Origin: Streptomyces sp. DvalAA-43
Lineage (GTDB): Bacteria > Actinomycetota > Actinomycetes > Streptomycetales > Streptomycetaceae
NCBI RefSeq assembly: GCF_900091725.1
Contig: NZ_FMBW01000055.1
Coordinates: 1-59,745, forward strand
Direction: 5' to 3'
Length of the DNA: 59,745 nt
The notes under the pieces were generated by a model. It saw only the letters and a list, made by a program, of their open reading frames with translations. It searched no databases and had not been told where the DNA came from. The number at the start of each line of letters is the position of its first letter. The first letter of the stretch is position 1. Below are positions 52,838 through 59,745 of the stretch, piece by piece. The translations under genes were made by a program, and so were the position numbers.

Positions 52838-53260
52838 TCAGCGTTCCGGGGCCAGCACCCGCCACCGCCGGACTGCCATGCCCCTCAGTGGCAGCATCCC
52901 GAGCTTCTCGTAATACGCGCGTAGCGGCTCGTCGCAGGTCAGGTCCACGGAGTACAGATGCTCCGCCTCTGCAAGGATCCGCCGGACAAGTTCGCCGCCG
53001 ATGCCCTGTCCCTGATATTCGGGCAAGACCTCCAGCCACGGAATGAAGCCCGTGAGGACCCCGTCGCTGATCATGTTGACGAATCCCACGACGCGCCCCG
53101 TCCCGGCTTCCCGGGCAACGACAGCCCGGTAGCTGCCCTTGAGCACGGCAAGGTGCTGCGTGGCAGTCGGCGGTGCAGGCCAGCCTACGAAGAATCCGGA
53201 AAGCTCCTGCTCGGCAAGGTCGGAGAGATCGGTGCTGTAGTTGATCACCGGGCGCATCAT
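52838..53260 (-). CDS. GNAT N-acetyltransferase
   Basis: About 140 residues, starting at MRPVINYSTDL or the Met before it. YRAVVAREAGTGRVVGFV, LEVLPEYQGQGIGGELVRRI (acetyl-CoA pyrophosphate loop Q/RxxGxG/A) and LRAYYEKLGM are classic GNAT motifs A and B. Acceptor unknown. Stands alone. Confidence 0.85.
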   Translation of the reverse strand: MMRPVINYSTDLSDLAEQELSGFFVGWPAPPTATQHLAVLKGSYRAVVAREAGTGRVVGFVNMISDGVLTGFIPWLEVLPEYQGQGIGGELVRRILAEAEHLYSVDLTCDEPLRAYYEKLGMLPLRGMAVRRWRVLAPER

Positions 53261-53294
53261 GCCAGAGCAGTCTCAGCGCCGCCCTGGAGCTCGC

Positions 53295-53459
53295 TCAGGA
53301 GGAGCTTTCGGTTGCCGAACGTAGCCGTGCGAAGGCGCTGCTCGCTCGTCTGGACATGCCGGGCCGACAGTCGACTGGCGGGACTGACGGGCTGAGCCCG
53401 CACGCGTGGAGGCCGTGATACGGATTGAATCCGTCTACATAGACGATCAGCTCGGACAC
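53295..53459 (-). pseudogene. NYN-domain protein, N-terminal stub
   Basis: GTG at 53459 reads VSELIVYVDGFNPYHGLHAC, the opening of NYN/LabA-like PIN-fold nucleases (the Asp of VDGFN is catalytic). Homology then stops and the frame closes 35 codons later in non-coding-like sequence. It lies directly before the CRISPR remnant. Confidence 0.5.
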
Positions 53460-53480
53460 GCCCGGCCCCAGTGGTCGCAG

Positions 53481-53631
53481 GTGCTCTCCGCGCGAGCGGA
53501 GGTGAGCCGCCGCCCTCGGCGGCCTGCGCCGCGTCGTCTGCGTGCTCTCCGCGCGAGCAGAGGTGAGCCGGCGGTGATGCGGCTGTTGGCCTGGTGCGGG
53601 ACGTGCACGAGCGTGACGTGGAGGTCGCACG
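53481..53631 (+). CRISPR. Two-repeat type I-E CRISPR remnant
   Basis: A 29-bp repeat beginning GTGCTCTCCGCGCGAGCGGA at 53481-53509 recurs with one change at 53542-53570, separated by a 32-bp spacer (53510-53541). The 61-bp period and the small CCGC-GCGA-GCGG hairpin are those of actinobacterial type I-E arrays. After another 32 bp, at 53603, GTGCAC ... GTGGAGGT is a decayed third repeat in exact register. No cas gene is in the window, so it depends on another locus or is dead. Confidence 0.75.
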
Positions 53632-53913
53632 GCGCATCAATCCAGGCCGTCGTCCCGTGCTGAACGCCGACGGCGGCCTGGAAGTGCACCCGGTCGGCGA
53701 CGGCGTCCCCACACCACTCTTGGGCCGGGCAACTGGTTCTTCCCGGGCAAGAGGACGGCAGCTGAGCCACCCACGCCGGTGAGCACCCGCATCCCGCCCG
53801 GGGGCACCCTAGAGGTGTCCTTCTTTACGGCGTCCAGAAGGACACCTCCAGCGAACCGTTTCCACTGGAAACGGCACCGGCTCGGTCTGACCCACCACCC
53901 TTGAGGCAAAGGC
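53632..53913. other. No gene recognised
   Basis: Short frames only. At 53800-53880 an inverted pair (AGGTGTCCTTCTTTACGGCG against AGAAGGACACCT) forms a second hairpin, possibly another old terminator. Confidence 0.35.
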
Positions 53914-53941
53914 GAGGCCCGCGCCGACAGTCGCGGGCCTC
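53914..53941 (-). terminator. 10-bp perfect hairpin
   Basis: GAGGCCCGCG / CGCGGGCCTC with an 8-nt loop, immediately after the stop of the 53948 gene. Confidence 0.75.
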
Positions 53942-53947
53942 GTCCGG

Positions 53948-54514
53948 TCAGGGCTGTGGCGTCTTGGCGCCGGTCCGCTGCTTGATGCTGGCGAACTCCC
54001 GGCCGAGCGCCTCGCGGGCCGCCTGCTGGGCTTCGGACGGAAGGACGCCGAGAGCTCTGTCGATGCCGCCGAGGAGCTCGTCGTAGGTGGCCTTGTCCGC
54101 TTGGTCCCGCTGAGCGCGCGCGCCGTCGGCCCCCCGGCGGGTTTCCTCCGAGAGGCCGGCGAGCCACGCCGAGCTGGCAAGCTCCTTCAGCTGCTCCGCA
54201 CTCGCGATCACGTTGCAGACGGCTGCGAACTGCGCGGCCTGGCCGGGATGGTCCAGGTCGGCCTGCGGCGGACGACGGAGCTGCTCCTGCACCTCGCGGG
54301 ACGAGGGCTTGCCGTCGAGCGGCGCACCCTCCGCCAGTAGGGATCGCCACGCGGCGTGCTCCACGCTGTAGCGGATCGCGCTGGCCAGGCCGCTCAGCTC
54401 GCTCAGGTAGTGCTGCAGGTCCTTCGGAGACGTGCAGTCCCCGCCGATCTGCAGCAGCTCCTTGGCCATCCGGTTGAGACGTGCCTGGAGCTCGGGGTTC
54501 CACTGATCGTGCAC
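53948..54514 (-). CDS. Hypothetical helical protein, 188 aa
   Basis: GTG at 54514 (VHDQWNPELQARLNRMAKEL) with AGAGAGG 9 bp before. Almost wholly alpha-helical: LQHYLSELSGLASAIRYSVE, AAQFAAVCNVIASAEQLKEL, and a basic tail. No motif or membrane segment. Function unknown; it may be a plasmid-type accessory protein. Confidence 0.6.
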   Translation of the reverse strand: MHDQWNPELQARLNRMAKELLQIGGDCTSPKDLQHYLSELSGLASAIRYSVEHAAWRSLLAEGAPLDGKPSSREVQEQLRRPPQADLDHPGQAAQFAAVCNVIASAEQLKELASSAWLAGLSEETRRGADGARAQRDQADKATYDELLGGIDRALGVLPSEAQQAAREALGREFASIKQRTGAKTPQP

Positions 54515-54728
54515 GATCACCTCTCTGGGGCTGTACTGGGAGGCATACAGGTTCCCCTCCCCCTCGATACAACGTTCCCGGCTCGGTCGATGTTGCGGAG
54601 GGTTGTGCGGCGGCACGTTCGGCACGTGCGGAGCCGTCCTTCCTGCCTGAATCCTCATGGGAGTTGGCCGAGAAAGTGCCCTCGCCTCCCCTTACGCGGT
54701 CCTGCCCGCAAGCGGCTCTAGAGGCTCC

Positions 54729-55178
54729 TCACAGCGGCTGCCACTCGATGACACCGTCACGGGTGATGCAGATACGGTCGGAGCGGTGCCAGTAGTGCAG
54801 CATCTCGACCACCGCCTGTTCGTCAGACAGGAGGTCGTACTCCTCTCCGGTCTGCTCCGCATCTGCTGCAAGATCCCTGTTCCAGTCATCCATGTACTCG
54901 CGCAGGGTCCACGCCTGCCCGTCCGGGTGGGCAGTGTCGACCACCCGGAACTGTTCCTCGCGCAGCACCCGTTCGAGCTGCACGTCGGCCTTCCGCAGCT
55001 CTCCGCCGTACAGGCCAAGGAGCTCACCTGCCCGAGCCGCGCCCAAGGCCTGCTCGGCTTCAGCGAGCGGGCAGAAGACGTAGCCGGGGTAGAGAACATG
55101 CTCGCGGCGGGCAAGGACCTGCTGACGGCGTTTGCTGGACTTCGTGGTCTTCTTCTTCGCCACGCGCGCGTCTCCCAT
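54729..55178 (-). CDS. Hypothetical protein, 149 aa
   Basis: Lys-rich start (VAKKKTTKSSKRRQQVL), then a mixed alpha/beta body: YPGYVFCPLAEAEQALGAAR, EYMDDWNRDLAADAEQTGEE, CITRDGVIEWQPL. Complete, soluble, no family recognised. Same strand as the preceding hypothetical gene but 215 bp away. Confidence 0.55.
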   Translation of the reverse strand: MGDARVAKKKTTKSSKRRQQVLARREHVLYPGYVFCPLAEAEQALGAARAGELLGLYGGELRKADVQLERVLREEQFRVVDTAHPDGQAWTLREYMDDWNRDLAADAEQTGEEYDLLSDEQAVVEMLHYWHRSDRICITRDGVIEWQPL

Positions 55179-55319
55179 CCTTGTACGTATGGCTGCCGCC
55201 CAGTCTTGCGTGGGCGAAACGATCCGACAGCGACTTCACGACAGCCGCGTCCCTCACGCCGTCCGGCCCATCGTGGCCCGCTGCGACCGCGCCCACCGAC
55301 CCCATTTCCCGGGTCTTGA

Positions 55320-55592
55320 CCGGTGAGCAAGCCGTGCTACGCGGGCCGAGGCGGGCCGTGGCGTAGAGGTGTTCGTCCGGATGCCGGGCCAGGCGGGCCA
55401 TCACCCACGCGGTCCGGGCGTCCATCCCTTCGCCGAAGTCGGCGGCCAAGCGGCGTGCCTGCCACGTCGTGCGCGGGGGGCCAGGACCCACCGTGCGAGC
55501 GAGAAGCGGACGCGGCCGGTGCCGGCTGTCGTCCGGCCCGCCCTGTCGGGGAGGTCCTCGGGGGCGGCGCCGGGGGTGTTCAGGTCGGTCAC
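55320..55592 (-). pseudogene. Frameshifted small hypothetical gene
   Basis: The start region (MTDLNTPGAAPEDLPDRAGR ... VRFSLARWVLAP) and a second frame (WQARRLAADFGEGMDARTAW continuing VMARLARHPDEHL) look like one small protein split by a frameshift near 55475. Unknown family. Confidence 0.35.
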
Positions 55593-55801
55593 GGTCGCGA
55601 GTGTGGCGACGGCCAGGACGTGGCCGTCGCCGGGCGGAAGACCACCAGAACGGGCGACGCTGCCTGGGTGGGGTTAACGCTCTGGAGAGTCCCCCTGTTC
55701 TTTACGCCGTAAAAGAGCGTTTTGTCCTGGCAGGGGTGTTTGGTAACTGGCGTGATGTCAGCCGCTTGGGGCCGTCCGTGCCGGCGTGTGAGGATCCACC
55801 T

Positions 55802-56200
55802 GTGGAGTGTGATGTGTGTGGACGGTCGATGTGGCAGTGGCCGGTGCCACCGACGGCGGGGGAAGAGGAGATCTGGTCCTGTTCCTGGTGCCATGCCGCC
55901 ACCCACGTGGGCGGCGAGTGGTTTGAGATCTCGCGACCGCCGTACCTGCCCATGGAGATGCGCTGGGAGAGGGCCGTCGCGGACGGCCTTCCCGCTGGTG
56001 TCTCCCATGCCTTCGGCATCTTCGACAGGACACTGTGCGGGATCCGGAAAACTGGCTTGTCGCCGTCCGATCGCTGGTGGCTGCCAGAACGAGAGAATGC
56101 CTGTGGTGCCTGCCGGGAAGTAGCGGGTGTCATCGACGACCGCTGGCCGCAGGCTATGAGAGGTGAGGACGCGCGGGTCAGTGTGGCCCGGGGGCTATGA
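55802..56200 (+). CDS. Zinc-ribbon protein, passenger of IS element
   Basis: GTG at 55802 (VECDVCGRSMW) with GAGGA upstream; 132 residues. CDVCGRS ... WSCSWCHAATH is a CxxC-x20-CxxC zinc ribbon, followed by a second part (VSHAFGIFDRTLCGIRKTGL; ENACGACREVAGV) with another Cys pair. It lies 89 bp inside the left terminal repeat and overlaps the transposase gene's 3' end by 6 bp. Function unknown. Confidence 0.7.
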   Translation: MECDVCGRSMWQWPVPPTAGEEEIWSCSWCHAATHVGGEWFEISRPPYLPMEMRWERAVADGLPAGVSHAFGIFDRTLCGIRKTGLSPSDRWWLPERENACGACREVAGVIDDRWPQAMRGEDARVSVARGL

Positions 56201-57037
56201 ATCCTTCCAGTTCGGAGTCGCCTCCCGGGTGAGCCTGCGGCTCATCAGGTCGATCATTGCGAGGCGGATCATGGCTTCGGAGCGGTGCGGGTGGGTCTCG
56301 TAGTCGCGGGCGAGGCGGCGGTGGTGCATGAGCCAGCCGAAAGTCCGCTCGACGACCCAGCGCCGTGGAATCACCTTGACGCCCTTCTGGGCGGGGTCGC
56401 GGCGGGTGACTTCGACATCGATGCCCAGGCGGGCGCCGTGGTCGATGACCTTGGTGCGGTAACCGGTGTCGGCCCATGCCTTGGTGATGCGGGGGTGGTC
56501 GGCGGCGATGTTCGAGAGCACATGGATGCCGCCGGCGTTGTCGGAGACGCTGGCGGCGGTGACCAGCACTGCCAGGAGAAGTCCGAGTGTGTCGACGCCG
56601 ATGTGGCGCTTGCGGCCTGCGATCTTCTTGCCCGCGTCGATGCCTTGCCCGGCAGCGGGCACGTTGGCCGAGGTCTTGATGCTCTGGGCGTCGAGGATGC
56701 AGGCACTCGGCTCGGCATCCCGGCCTTCAGCTTTCCGGACCAGGCCTCGCAGGAGGCCGTTGAGCTGGTCGAAGACGCCGTCCTTCTGCCAGGCGGCGAA
56801 GTATCCGTAGACGGTTTCCCACGGCGCGAAGTCGTGTGGGAGGTAGCGCCAGGGAATCCCGGTGCGGTCAACGTAGAGGATCGCATCCATGATCCGGCGC
56901 AGGTCGTGCTCAGGTGGTCGGCCGATGTCCAGACCCTTCCCTCTCCGCTCGGCCCGCCAGGCTGTCAGAGTTGGTTCCAGCAGTTCCCACCGGGCATCGG
57001 ACAGGTCACTCGGATACGGTCGCTGTCGGCGAGGCAT
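56195..57037 (-). CDS. IS5-family transposase, intact
   Basis: 280 residues. N-terminal YPSDLSDARWELLEPTL; DDE residues: Asp in ACILDAQSIKTS, Asp in ITKAWADTGYRTK, Glu in RRWVVERTFGWLMHHRRLAR. Complete, with no stop or frameshift, so it is likely mobile. Confidence 0.9.
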   Translation of the reverse strand: MPRRQRPYPSDLSDARWELLEPTLTAWRAERRGKGLDIGRPPEHDLRRIMDAILYVDRTGIPWRYLPHDFAPWETVYGYFAAWQKDGVFDQLNGLLRGLVRKAEGRDAEPSACILDAQSIKTSANVPAAGQGIDAGKKIAGRKRHIGVDTLGLLLAVLVTAASVSDNAGGIHVLSNIAADHPRITKAWADTGYRTKVIDHGARLGIDVEVTRRDPAQKGVKVIPRRWVVERTFGWLMHHRRLARDYETHPHRSEAMIRLAMIDLMSRRLTREATPNWKDS

Positions 57038-57266
57038 GTTTCTGTAGTACCGATGGCAGCTGTCCCGTCACAGGGCGCAAACAGGCGTGACCGGGGGCGT
57101 GTTGGGATCAGACAGGAGCGAAGGGGCCGAAACGGACCCTCGACCGTCGTCACCAGCCGCAGACACCACAGCAATGGCCAGCAACCTCTACGGTTTCAGG
57201 TAGGTCGACCACACAGAACGCACCCAAACGCCCCTGGCAGGAAAAAACGCTCTTTAAGCTTGGCGT

Positions 57267-57533
57267 TTAACCTCGGCGTGAGATGAGTCGGGCGAGTGAC
57301 TCTGTCGGCCAGCAGAGCCAATCGAGGAGAGGGCTGGTGGCCACGAACCAGTGGACACTGATGCGGCCCTGCTCCTTTTCCGGGATCAGTGGTGCCTCAT
57401 CCCGGTAGACGTAGCGAAGGTACCGGCGGCGGATCGGTGTTCCGGCTATCAGCAGCACCGGTGAGGCGACGAGGATGGCCACCGGGACCAGGGTTCTCGC
57501 GGCGGTGAGCTTAGCCTTCTCCTCGTATCGCAT
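57267..57533 (-). CDS. Small membrane protein
   Basis: ATG at 57533 (MRYEEKAKLTAARTLV). 88 residues with one clear hydrophobic segment (LVPVAILVASPVLLIAGTP) followed by a basic stop-transfer (IRRRYLRY), then a soluble end containing WLCWPTESLARL. Family unknown. It sits in the 290 bp between two insertion elements. Confidence 0.5.
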   Translation of the reverse strand: MRYEEKAKLTAARTLVPVAILVASPVLLIAGTPIRRRYLRYVYRDEAPLIPEKEQGRISVHWFVATSPLLDWLCWPTESLARLISRRG

Positions 57534-57545
57534 GCGCTCAGTGTG

Positions 57546-59090
57546 CTGATCCTCGCCGTCGCTGTCAGCCTGTCCTGCGGGGTTTGGTGCCGACCTTGTG
57601 GTGCGCGGGCCTGGTGTATGCCTTGCCGGTGGCGAGCACTCTGCCGACGTCATGACGTGTGGCCGGGTGGCGGTTCTTCGAACCGGGTGGCCGACCCGGT
57701 CCGGGGCGGGATGGTTTCGGTGCACCGGCTGGGGAACCGGTCCTCGCGTGCAGGTTTCTGAACCCTCTGCGGACTCGGGCTGGTGTGAGTTTGTTCGGCT
57801 CGACTGGTTTCTCCCAGGGCCTGCGGAGGTCGGTGGCCAGTGGGCGGGCCAGCCGGAGCTGGACATAGGCGGCGATCACCAGCCAGGTCCAGCGGTCGGC
57901 CGCTTCCGAGCTTCGAAGCCGGGGCCTGGTCCAGCCGAGCGTCTGCTTGAACAGGCGAAACGTGTGCTCGATGTCGAAGCGGCGGAGGAAAGACTGCCAA
58001 CAGCGGTCGACGTCCGCCTCGGTGGCACCGGTGCCTGACCACCACAGCCAGACCGGCTTGTTCACCCCGCCGCTGGGGAGCTTCTCCACGACCAGGCGGA
58101 CGACGGTGCCCTCGATGATGGGCAGCGGTCCGTCGTGGTCGAGCCAGGCCGCCCGCCGGGTGAGCCGTGGGTGCAGCCGGTCCCACGCCTGCGCGGTTGC
58201 CTTCCCATAGAGCCTGGTGTCCGTGATCGTCATGGCCTGCTTGGTGCCCCAGGTGCTGGGGTCGCCGAAGACGAACTCGCCTCCGTGCTTGGGCAGCCGC
58301 CCGCCCTTGGGGTTGGCCAGGAAGAACTCTTCGCGCGAGGGTGCGGGTCGTCGCATCACGCGGTCGGAACGGAGCCGGCCGAGGATTTCCACGGGCAGCC
58401 CCGCCAGCAGATGGGCGATGCGGGGCGCGTCGTATCCGGCGTCCAGCACGACCAGGATCTCCGGGTCACCCGGCTGCCACTGATGGGCGGTGACGAGCCG
58501 CTCGACGACCTCGCGGATCTGCACCGCGGTCACTGCGGCGACGTCGGCGCCCGGCTCCAGGCGGACCGCGTCCAGCACCGCCGTCCATGACGTGCGGCCG
58601 GTCTCCAGCGCGGCCACGACCGAGTACGGCCAGCCGGGCACCATCTGATGCTTGCCTTCGCCACGGCCGAATGTGTGGCAGAAGGCCCGGTCAGCACAGG
58701 TATTGGCGTCGGGCCGAAGCCACGGCGAGACGTCCACGGCCAGCACCAGCCGGCCGTCCGCCGCCCTCGGCAGCAGCATCCCGGCCAGAGCTCGACGCAG
58801 TCGGCCGATGTCGATCCGTCCCCGATTGAGCCCGCCATACAAAGCTCCGTGACCGCGACGGTGCTCGGGCGCGAGCGCGAGATCGACCAGCGTCCGAACC
58901 GGCCCGTCCGTACACAACAGCGCGTCGCACAACTCGAACAACGCGTCGCCCCGCGCGGTCATGCAGGCGTACAACTCCGACCGGAAGAGTGACACTTCCG
59001 CGAACGCATCCCTCAGGACGCCCTGATGCACCAAACTCACGACCACGGCCTTCGCGCTGTTCCTGCCTCTGTGACGGAGCACAGGATCAG
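57546..59090. mobile_element. IS element with NF041680-type transposase
   Basis: The transposase gene is framed by CTGATCCT at 57546-57553 and its inverse AGGATCAG at 59083-59090; beyond these 8 bp matches are only partial, so the ends are tentative. No target duplication was identified. Confidence 0.5.
57565..59082 (-). CDS. DDE transposase (IS701-like, NF041680 type)
   Basis: 505 residues. Asp in LVLAVDVSPWLRPDA, Asp in ILVVLDAGYDAPRIAHLL, Glu in RRFDIEHTFRLFKQTLGW. The C-terminal ~60 residues are basic and Pro-rich. This large transposase type is common in Streptomyces. The frame is complete. Confidence 0.85.
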   Translation of the reverse strand: MLRHRGRNSAKAVVVSLVHQGVLRDAFAEVSLFRSELYACMTARGDALFELCDALLCTDGPVRTLVDLALAPEHRRGHGALYGGLNRGRIDIGRLRRALAGMLLPRAADGRLVLAVDVSPWLRPDANTCADRAFCHTFGRGEGKHQMVPGWPYSVVAALETGRTSWTAVLDAVRLEPGADVAAVTAVQIREVVERLVTAHQWQPGDPEILVVLDAGYDAPRIAHLLAGLPVEILGRLRSDRVMRRPAPSREEFFLANPKGGRLPKHGGEFVFGDPSTWGTKQAMTITDTRLYGKATAQAWDRLHPRLTRRAAWLDHDGPLPIIEGTVVRLVVEKLPSGGVNKPVWLWWSGTGATEADVDRCWQSFLRRFDIEHTFRLFKQTLGWTRPRLRSSEAADRWTWLVIAAYVQLRLARPLATDLRRPWEKPVEPNKLTPARVRRGFRNLHARTGSPAGAPKPSRPGPGRPPGSKNRHPATRHDVGRVLATGKAYTRPAHHKVGTKPRRTG

Positions 59091-59409
59091 ACGAAGGCCG
59101 CCTTCATGTCCGCTGAACTGCGAAAATGCCGATCAAGTTCGAGCCGTGTTCGACGCCGGACCATAAATGACAAGTTAAGTACCTGTTTTCGAACCTCGAG
59201 GCAGCGTTTCCCCAGTTCAGGATTCGAACGGTGTGCTTTGAGGGCTCGGATGGGTTGTCGGTCAGGCTGCTTCGCTGAGTGAGTGCTTGGGTTCTGGCTG
59301 GTGCCGGTCTGAAATTCTCTGCGCGGATCTATGCGTCTTGCGATCATGCCGAGACGGGATCACGCAGGGTGCACGCCAGGCTGGTTGCATCCGGGTAGGG
59401 AGCGAAGAA
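59091..59409. other. No gene recognised
   Basis: Only short frames with mixed composition, including an 86-codon minus-strand frame without coding character. Probably intergenic. Confidence 0.4.
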
Positions 59410-59745
59410 GTGCAGATACAAGTCCGCCCGTTCGAGGTTCGGGACCTGGACTCGGTGGTCGATCTTTCTCTTCGTGCCTGGGTTCCTGTCTATGAGAGCT
59501 TCGCGAAGGTGTTGGGGCCGGAGGTCTTCCAGCGGCAGTATCCGGATTGGCGTACGTCCCAGCGGGACAAGGTTGAAGCGGCCTGCACGGCGGGCAAGGC
59601 GCACGTGTGGGTTGCGGAAGCCGGGGCGGAGGTCGTCGGGTTCGTCGCGGTGGTGCTGGAACCGGAGAGCGATGCGGGTGCTGTCGAGTTGTTGGCGGTC
59701 GACCCCGACTGCCAGGGGCGAGAGGTGGGTATGAGGTTCCCCCGC
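59410..59745 (+). CDS. GNAT N-acetyltransferase, 3' end outside window
   Basis: GTG at 59410 (VQIQVRPFEVRDLDSVVDL), the usual R-x(5)-D-L GNAT opening, then HVWVAEAGAEVVGFVAVVLE and VELLAVDPDCQGREVGM. The last segment is motif A; here it reads QGREVG where RGxGxG-type loops are expected. 112 codons to the window edge. Confidence 0.75.
   Translation, partial: MQIQVRPFEVRDLDSVVDLSLRAWVPVYESFAKVLGPEVFQRQYPDWRTSQRDKVEAACTAGKAHVWVAEAGAEVVGFVAVVLEPESDAGAVELLAVDPDCQGREVGMRFPR

Larger units (their letters stand above)
55713..57254. mobile_element. IS5-family (IS1031-like) element carrying a passenger gene
   Basis: Left AAGAGCGTTTTGTCCTGG from 55713 and right end read inward AAGAGCGTTTTTTCCTGC from 57254. 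The inverted repeats extend 31 bp with three mismatches. TAA flanks both sides (55710-55712; 57255-57257), a 3-bp TNA duplication. 1,542 bp long, with the transposase on one strand and a second gene, 55802-56200, on the other. Apparently intact. Confidence 0.85.

Noticed and set aside
53447..53770. Minus-strand frames with SARAEST and SRGEH repeats
   Set aside because: The repeated residues are translations of the CRISPR repeats, a common annotation artefact.
59087..59347. 86-codon minus-strand frame
   Set aside because: Composition atypical, no ribosome site, abuts an IS end.
1..59745. tRNA, rRNA, riboswitch, replication origin or telomere
   Set aside because: Looked for but nothing recognisable; window edges show no terminal palindromes.

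Overview
The window is very GC-rich, uses GTG starts often, and carries Streptomyces-type families throughout: an actinobacterial Ku tail, Scr1/TPR regulators, a class I terpene synthase, CDPS-linked P450s and IS5/IS630 elements. It reads as an unstable accessory region, such as a chromosome arm or linear plasmid, of a Streptomyces. Genes are mostly on the minus strand, and there are many truncated genes, insertion sequences and site-specific recombinases. No tRNA, rRNA, replication or conjugation genes were recognised.

0-5 kb is a graveyard of fragments: a small secreted protein running off the left edge, two copies of a helicase-associated tail, two hypothetical genes, the 3' part of a Ku gene, the 5' part of its partner ATP-dependent ligase, and a truncated IS. 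5.4-11.4 kb is a minus-strand biosynthetic operon headed by a cyclodipeptide synthase (CDPS). Behind it come a P450 homologue with no haem cysteine, a frameshifted CYP134-like P450, a flavin monooxygenase, a methyltransferase and a small ABM-type monooxygenase. A decayed IS5 element (11.73-12.44 kb) separates it from a second minus-strand set at 12.9-16.4 kb: class I terpene synthase, terpene-type P450 and a methyltransferase paralogous to the one in the CDPS operon. Whether these are one pathway or two cannot be settled from sequence.

16.5-20.3 kb holds a small ORF, a methyltransferase/dehydrogenase junction and IS debris. 20.3-28 kb has small hypothetical genes, a probable HTH plus ubiquitin-fold regulator, two Tn554-like remnants (integrase C-terminus plus DUF6262 partner), a NudC Nudix hydrolase and an SMI1/KNR4 protein. 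28-34.2 kb is a recombinase-in-trio-like module in which overlapping genes encode a tyrosine recombinase, an XRE protein and an 828-residue zinc-finger recombinase-like protein, preceded by a frameshifted third recombinase. A further integrase, an IS630 pseudogene, a methyltransferase and a P-loop kinase follow to 38.3 kb.

39.7-50 kb contains a UvrD-type helicase with an apparent C-terminal PD-(D/E)XK nuclease. Beside it lies a compact operon of unassigned function: Asp/Asn hydroxylase-like dioxygenase, nucleotidyltransferase, LOG protein, phosphoribosyltransferase and HAD phosphatase, with an APH-like kinase in a separate unit. A TPR regulator faces the operon across a promoter holding two 16-bp repeats spaced 20 bp apart.

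The last 9 kb is IS-rich. Two different IS5-family elements (51.3-52.8 and 55.7-57.3 kb), with well matched terminal repeats and target duplications, each carry a CxxC zinc-ribbon gene tail-to-tail with the transposase. A two-repeat type I-E CRISPR remnant lies near 53.5 kb, and an acetyltransferase runs off the right edge.

Main candidates for something undescribed are the haem-less P450 homologue in the CDPS operon, the five-gene nucleotide-type operon with its regulator, the IS elements with zinc-ribbon passengers, and the zinc-finger recombinase module.
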